Origin: Modestobacter sp. DSM 44400
GTDB lineage: Bacteria > Actinomycetota > Actinomycetes > Mycobacteriales > Geodermatophilaceae
NCBI RefSeq assembly: GCF_900107175.1
Contig: NZ_FNOZ01000016.1
Location: 1 to 64,000 of the forward strand
Length of the DNA stretch: 64,000 nucleotides
Direction: 5' to 3'
The notes beneath the pieces are model-generated. The model had not been told where the DNA came from. It was given only the letters and a program-made list of their open reading frames with translations, and searched no databases. This document shows positions 59,312 to 64,000 of the stretch, piece after piece; within the stretch, counting starts at the first letter, position 1; each line of letters starts with the position of its first letter. A program made the translations under genes and the position numbers.

Positions 59312-60502
59312 TCAGCCGGTCCCGGCCGGCGTTCCGCACGCCGGGACGTCGGGGGCCCACCGGGCCCAGCCCGGTAGGTCGGCACGGTATGCCCCGCGGA
59401 CCGACGGGCTGGAGACGGCCGTCCAGTCGATCCGACCGCCGGTCTCCGTTTCCTCCTTGTCCCACTCGAACCAGTTGATCATCGCCAGTCGGGGCAGCAG
59501 CTCGTGGAGCCGCGGATCGAAGACCTGGTGCCACCACCCGCGCTTGACCGACAGCTCGTCGGCGCCGCCCTCGCCGGGGGCGTACAGGGCAGCCGTCTCC
59601 GGGATGGCCAGCGGCTTGCCGTGCTTCTCGGCGTAGGTGCCGTAGAAGTCCGGGACGGACCGGTCGTCGCCGCCCAGGCCGAGGTACTCACCGGTCAGCT
59701 GGGCGACGAACTTGCCGGGCTCGGGCACCTCGTTCTCACCCCACGGGTAGGTGTCTCCCCAGTGGTAGAGGGACATCCCGACCCAGTCCACCGCGTCGTC
59801 GCCCGGCCAATAGGGGGCGTAGGGGTCATCCGCCCCGGTGACGACCCCGTCCCCATCGGTGTCCAGCACCGCGGCCGCCTGGCTTCGGGTCCCGGCCAAG
59901 AACTCGCCGCCGGTGAAGGGGTAGCCACCGCCGTAGTTCGGCGCCCACATCGTGGCCGAGCCCGGCGCCCCGGAGTGCAGGGCCGCTGCCACCCGCCGGA
60001 AGGCGGTGACGTAGGCGGTCGGCTGCTGTCCCCAGGCGTACCAGGAGCCGTTCATCTCGTGGGCGAAGCGCACGACCACCGGAACCCCCTGACGGTTGTA
60101 GCCGTCCAGCCGACGGGCGAGCGCGGTGGCGACGCCCTCGGTCACGGCGACCAGGCCCTGCGTCGGCTCCAGGGTGAGCAGCAGGAGGCCGCCGCCGGTG
60201 GCGACCTGCCCGACGGCTGCGTCCAGGTTCTGTCCGTCGTCCCCGGTCAGTGGGAAGCCAGTGAAGGCCACCGCCACCGCCGGCTGTTGCCCGAGCCGCT
60301 CCGCGTACTCGGCCAGCGTCTCCTGACCCCAGTCGATGTTGGCCCCGATCAACACCCCGTCGGCGGGCGCGAGGTCCGCCGACGGCACCGGGACGCAGCG
60401 CGGGGACGCCGCGGTGCCCCCGGCACCGCCGGTTGCGCAGGCGCTGAGCGACACGAGGGTTGTGGCGGCCACGGCGGCCAGCCCGGCCAGTCCTGTCCTC
60501 AT
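59312..60502 (-). CDS. GH26-like glycoside hydrolase lipoprotein
   Basis: 396 residues. Lipobox LSAC after a hydrophobic signal. The catalytic barrel shows VRFAHEMNGSWYAWG with the likely acid/base Glu and LAIPETAALY with the nucleophile Glu, plus MSLYHWGDTYPWG between. GH26 enzymes act on beta-mannans or related beta-glycans. The start overlaps the stop of the glycosyltransferase gene, so it probably trims the polysaccharide that enzyme makes. Confidence 0.8.
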   Translation of the reverse strand: MRTGLAGLAAVAATTLVSLSACATGGAGGTAASPRCVPVPSADLAPADGVLIGANIDWGQETLAEYAERLGQQPAVAVAFTGFPLTGDDGQNLDAAVGQVATGGGLLLLTLEPTQGLVAVTEGVATALARRLDGYNRQGVPVVVRFAHEMNGSWYAWGQQPTAYVTAFRRVAAALHSGAPGSATMWAPNYGGGYPFTGGEFLAGTRSQAAAVLDTDGDGVVTGADDPYAPYWPGDDAVDWVGMSLYHWGDTYPWGENEVPEPGKFVAQLTGEYLGLGGDDRSVPDFYGTYAEKHGKPLAIPETAALYAPGEGGADELSVKRGWWHQVFDPRLHELLPRLAMINWFEWDKEETETGGRIDWTAVSSPSVRGAYRADLPGWARWAPDVPACGTPAGTG

Positions 60503-62536
60503 GCCGGCTGCATCTCGGGGGCGGTCACGGACTGCTCGGCCCCGATCGCCTCGGCCCAGCGAAGGGCGCCCACGCCCATGGTGGTGGCCGACAGTGCGGC
60601 CAGCGCACGCCAGTCCCGTTCCAGGAACTGCACCCGGTGCCGGTCGTCCTGCTTCGACCGGACGGTGACCTGCATGATGATCGGCTCGGTGCGGTCGGGA
60701 ACCCACATCGCGAGCAGGGTGTCCGAGCCGGGTGCCAACCCCTCCCCGCTGCCGGGCAGGCGCACCTGGGCGCCGCCCAGCGAGACGTCGAGGAGCTGAC
60801 CTGGCAGACCGTCCAGGGTGGCGGGGAACGTGACCGGGAAGCGGTGGCCCTCCCAGCGCTCGGAGCTGAACCGGGTGCTGCGGATCCGGGCGATCGCCGT
60901 CCAGGCGAAGCCGACGGTGACCAGCAGCCACATGAGGGGGACCAGCATGGTCCCGCGCAGCTGCGCGTGGCCGGGCACCACCCCGGCCAGGGTGAGCGCC
61001 GCGTAGCCGGCCGCACCGGTGAGCACCACGGCCAGCAGCAGCAGCACCCGCGGTACCCGGGCCCGGACCCGCGCATCCCCGGTGCGCCCCTTGGCCGTGA
61101 CGGCGAAGGTGCCCGTTCCGGACCGGAACAGCGTGAGTGTCGCGGCCAGGTTCGACGGCATGCGCACCATGTCGAACAGCAGGGAGAAATCCGCCCGGGC
61201 GAAGCCCCGGCCCAGCAGTGTGATGGTCATCTGCTGCAGCACGAACGCCGAGCCGGCGAAGAGCAGGAAGTCCCGGGGGGAGGAGGTGACCGGGAACAGG
61301 CCGGTGGCCAGCACCGTAACCGGAAGCAGCGCCAGCGCCAGGGTGCGCCAGGGTGCGCCAGGAGTCGAACCAGGCCGACAGCGAGTAGCCGTAGCTCAGC
61401 CGCTGCCGCCAGGTCAGACCGCGGCTGGTCAGCGGGTTGTCGGTGCGCAACACCTGCATCGCCCCGCGTCCCCAGCGCAGCCGCTGCGCATAGAACGCCG
61501 CGGGGGTTCCGGCGGCCAGCCCACTGGCCAGCACCTGGTTGTGGTAGGCGGTGCGCCAGCCGGCCCGGTGCAGCCGCATCGTGGTGTGGAAGTCCTCGGT
61601 GAGGGTCTCGGTGGCCACCCCGCCGACGTCTCGCAGTGCGCTCACCCGCAGCACGGCGTTGGTGCCGCACCAGAACGCCGCACCCCCGTTGTGCTTGCCG
61701 GCCTGGATCACCCGGTAGAACAGCGACTCCTCGTGCAGCGGTGAGCCTGGGCGCATGTGCTCGAAGGACTCGGTGTTGTAGAAGTCCTGCGGCGTCTGCA
61801 CCAGCGCGACGCGGTCGTCCCGGAAGTAGGGCAGCGTGCAGGTGAGGAAGTTCGGCTCGGGGACGTGGTCGGCATCGAAGACGGCGATCAGCTCGGTCTC
61901 CACCAGGGCCAGCGCGTGGTTGAGGTTGCCGGCCTTGGCGTGGTCGTGCTCGCTGCGGGCGACGTACCGTGCGCCGAGGGCGTCGGCCATCTCGGCCACC
62001 TCCGGGCGGTCGCCGTCGTCGAGGACCCAGGTCTCGTGGTCGCCGTCCATGGCCAGGACGGCGGCCACCGTGGGCAGCAGGACCTCCAGTCGCTCGTTGT
62101 AGGTGGCGATCAACACGGTGACGCCGGGAGCGGCTCCGGGCCGCAGCGGCATCCGCACCCGGGCGCGCTCGGGGGAGACGTCCCAGGTGGTGAAGACGAA
62201 CAGCACGAGCGCGACGAGACCGTGCAGCTCGAGGAGGAGGAAGGGCACGCCGATCACCAGGGCGGTGCCCGAGGGCATGGTCCACCCGATGCGCCAGACC
62301 AGGTACCCCATCGTGGTTGCGATGGCGGCGAGGGCGATGACGTGCAGGTACAGCCGGCGCAGCGGGCTCTCCGCCGGCGGCAGCTCGGCGCCGGGACGGG
62401 GCCCTCGGCGGACCGTGGCGGGCGCGGGTACGGGCGGCGGGACGACGAGCGATCCGACCGAGGGCCGCAGATGCCGGTTGTCGGCTGAGGCACCGCGCGG
62501 TGCGTGGTGCCGGCCGCCGGCCGGTCGGATGCCCAT
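60499..62536 (-). pseudogene. BcsA-like family 2 glycosyltransferase with PilZ domain, broken by a 10-bp duplication
   Basis: From ATG 62536: N-terminal helices, then the GT2 domain with VTVLIATYNER, AVFDADHVPE (DxD), LTEDFHT (TED) and QRLRWGRGAMQ (QxxRW). After LSAWFDSWRTLA the frame goes wrong. The remainder, helices (DFLLFAGSAFVLQQMTITLL) and a PilZ-like domain (HRFPVTFPATLDGLPGQLLDVSLGGAQVRL), is in another frame to 60499. Deleting one copy of the 10-bp tandem repeat at 61341-61360 restores a 675-residue protein. It would polymerise a beta-glucan or mannan at the membrane under c-di-GMP control. Confidence 0.85.
61341..61360. repeat. Tandem 10-bp duplication causing the frameshift
   Basis: GGGTGCGCCA occurs twice in direct succession. 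One copy gives an intact reading frame (DSWRTLALALLPVTVLATG); two copies shift it. Confidence 0.9.
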
Positions 62537-62651
62537 GGATCGTCGATCGGCGCCGGGAGCGGGAAACTGACCGGTCCACCGGCCGGCCTCACCCGTCCGG
62601 GTGGTGGCTGGTCCGCGGCCGGTGATGGTCCGACGCCGATACTTGACGGTG

Positions 62652-63272
62652 ATGACCGCCGACCTGCTCGCCGCCGCCCTCGCCGCTCCCGGCTTCATGC
62701 CGCCGGAGGAGGGCCGTGCCCTCTACGAGGCGGCCCGGGCGGTGGCCGTCCCCGGCCCGCTGCTCGAGGTGGGCAGCTGGATGGGCAAGTCGGCGCTGTA
62801 CCTGGCCGCGGCCGCGCGCGAGACCGGTCGGCAGGTCGTCACGGTTGACCACCACCGCGGCTCGGAGGAGCACCAGCCCGGCTGGGACTACCACGACCCG
62901 ACGCTGGTCGACCCGGCCGTCGGGCTCGTCGACACGCTGCCGCACTTCCGCCGCACCATCGCCGGGGCCGGCGCCGAAGACGTCGTCGTCGCGGTGGTGG
63001 CGCGCTCGGAGGTCCTCGCGCCGCTGTGGTCGACCCCGCTGGCGCTGCTGTTCCTCGACGGCAGCCACACCGAGGTCTCCGCCCGCCGCGACCAGGACTC
63101 CTGGGTCGCCAAGCTCGCCGTCGGCAGCACGTTGGCCATCCACGACGTCTTCCCCGACCCGGCCGACGGCGGGCAGGCGCCCTTCGGCGTCTACTCCCGG
63201 GTGCTGGCTTCCGGCGAGTTCACCGAGCTGCCCGGCACCGGGTCGCTGCGGCTGCTGCGCCGCCTCCGGTAG
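62652..63272 (+). CDS. Class I SAM-dependent methyltransferase (Methyltransf_24-like)
   Basis: 206 residues. GPLLEVGSWMGKSALYLAAAARETGRQVVTVDHHRGSEEHQPGW carries the SAM glycine motif and acidic residue; LALLFLDGSHTEVSARRDQDSW and LAIHDVFPDP follow as in this group. ATG 62652 is chosen; GTG 62649 directly before it is possible. Substrate unknown; divergent from the polysaccharide unit. Confidence 0.75.
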   Translation: MTADLLAAALAAPGFMPPEEGRALYEAARAVAVPGPLLEVGSWMGKSALYLAAAARETGRQVVTVDHHRGSEEHQPGWDYHDPTLVDPAVGLVDTLPHFRRTIAGAGAEDVVVAVVARSEVLAPLWSTPLALLFLDGSHTEVSARRDQDSWVAKLAVGSTLAIHDVFPDPADGGQAPFGVYSRVLASGEFTELPGTGSLRLLRRLR

Positions 63273-63276
63273 CGGT

Positions 63277-63687
63277 TCAGCACACCCAGGTCGTCACCTC
63301 GTCGTCGGTCAGCCCGGCCGCGGCCAGGGCGGCCAGGACGCCCTGGTCGTGCCGGACGTAGCGGGTGACCCGCCGCTCGACGGCGTCGACCAGGAACTCC
63401 GACGCGATCCGGGCTCGTCCCTGCTCGGCGCCGGTGCGGACGTCGACCCACCGGGCGTCCTGCTCGACCACGACGCGGCCGTCCCCGCCGCAGAACCAGC
63501 GCAGCGGCCGGGAGGTGAAACCGGCGCGGGCCAGTCACTGCGTGAGCACCTGGCGGCCGGTCCGTCCAGCGCCCCGCGGCCCGACGACCTCAACCTCGGC
63601 CGTCGTCGACGCCTCGAGCCGGGCGCCGTCCCCGTCGTCCACCGCCGCGAGCCACGCCTCGACGGCGGCCAGGTCCCCTCGTGCCAT
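63277..63687 (-). pseudogene. NTF2/SnoaL-like protein with an in-frame TGA codon
   Basis: The frame starts MARGDLAAVEAWLAAVDDGDG and continues through VLTQ, where TGA occurs at 63535-63537, and then goes on in the same frame as LARAGFTSRPLRWFCGGDG to the end at 63277 (DDEVTTWVC). A Trp (TGG) is expected at the stop. Without it the protein would be 136 residues, normal for the family. A sequencing error, a true nonsense mutation or a recoded stop are the options; mutation is most likely. Confidence 0.75.
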
Positions 63688-63722
63688 GTCGGGACGGTAG
63701 GCCGGCGGGGGACGATGGGTGC

Positions 63723-64000
63723 GTGACCTTCGCCGCGCCCTCCGAGCTGATCCGCGTCCGGGCCGACTCGCTGGCCCAGATCGACGCACTGACCCGGGAG
63801 TTCGACGAGGTGGTGGCCGCGTCGAAGTCCTCCAATGCCGACGACGAGCACGATCCCGAGGGCGCCACCATCGCCTTCGAACGGCAGCAGGTCGCGGCGC
63901 TGCTGGACCAGGCACGGGCCAGGCTCGCCGACGTGGACGCTGCCCTGGCCCGCGCGGACGCCGGCGACTACGGCCGGTGCGCCGACTGCGGGCAGCCGAT
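63723..64000 (+). CDS. TraR/DksA-type C4 zinc finger protein (cut by window end)
   Basis: GTG 63723 starts a frame open to the window edge. A helical N-terminus (SELIRVRADSLAQIDALTREFDEVVAA), then ATIAFERQQVAALLDQARARLADVDAALARADAGDYGRCADCGQPI, which leads into the first Cys pair of the C4 zinc finger. DksA-like proteins bind RNA polymerase through its secondary channel. The C-terminal Cys pair is outside the window. Confidence 0.85.
   Translation, partial: MTFAAPSELIRVRADSLAQIDALTREFDEVVAASKSSNADDEHDPEGATIAFERQQVAALLDQARARLADVDAALARADAGDYGRCADCGQP

Noticed and set aside
63535-63537. TGA as a selenocysteine codon in the NTF2-like gene
   Set aside because: The expected residue is Trp, the family has no Sec/Cys at this place, and no SECIS-like hairpin is evident directly after it.
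1-64000. tRNA, rRNA, CRISPR array, replication origin, prophage
   Set aside because: No cloverleaf-like sequence with CCA end, no regular spaced repeats and no phage structural genes were noticed by eye. A tRNAscan or CRISPR search was not possible.

Overview
The window is very high G+C DNA with dense gene packing, frequent ATGA/GTGA start-stop overlaps, many GTG starts and heavy GCC/CTG/GTC codon use. Together with an IdeR/DtxR-type iron box, a GAF-ANTAR protein, a fused CydDC transporter, a mycothiol-type TIGR03086 protein and a TraR/DksA-like gene this points to an actinobacterium. The gene mix resembles Geodermatophilaceae (Blastococcus/Modestobacter/Geodermatophilus), but that family assignment is an inference. 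No rRNA, tRNA, CRISPR array or prophage was seen.

Layout. 1-332: end of an IS5-type insertion sequence. 365-19004: a long, almost gap-free plus-strand peptide-scavenging locus. It holds a zinc M14-type deacylase, a complete Dpp/Opp ABC importer, an M55 D-aminopeptidase, an isoaspartyl peptidase, an RpiR-type regulator, an SDR, a DUF885 metallopeptidase-like protein, an alpha/beta hydrolase, a ketopantoate-reductase-like enzyme, an internally deleted zinc dehydrogenase, a methylaspartate ammonia-lyase-like enzyme, an M20 peptidase and an M19 dipeptidase. 19052-24880: a damaged SDR, a thiolase, a LacI regulator, and a PHA synthase/PHA depolymerase pair. 25019-29548: small genes, an AraC regulator, a frameshifted TIGR03086 gene, a membrane protein and an MFS transporter. 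29649-31873: ethanolamine ammonia-lyase (EutB, EutC). 32328-36135: iron-regulated Fe(III) ABC importer. 36120-38685: decayed epimerase, small proteins, GAF-ANTAR protein. 38714-44716 (minus): cytochrome bd operon cydA-cydB-cydDC, facing a BlaI/M56 repressor-sensor pair across a region with two BlaI-like palindromes. 46179-47095: Hsp20 plus MerR-type regulator. 47246-57979: DUF4037 protein, a glutamine-synthetase-like ligase and APC permease, YihY protein, TPM protein, FluG-like amidohydrolase, M20 amidohydrolase and DUF2332 protein. 57989-64000: YibE/F protein, a two-gene exopolysaccharide unit (GH26-like lipoprotein and a broken BcsA-like glycosyltransferase), a methyltransferase, a nonsense-mutated NTF2-like gene, and the start of a DksA-like gene.

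How the genes fit together. The first third looks like one regulon that imports peptides, trims D-amino acid, isoaspartyl and ordinary dipeptide bonds, and feeds the products to oxidoreductases and an amino acid ammonia-lyase. This is the best candidate for an undescribed system, perhaps for unusual nonribosomal or cell-wall-derived peptides. A second theme is decay: at least seven genes carry an internal deletion, frameshift or nonsense codon. A third is small repeats: palindromic elements inside the CydDC linker and at the eutB/eutC junction, in-frame VNTRs, and an 8-bp palindrome that gives both stop codons to two separate convergent gene pairs.
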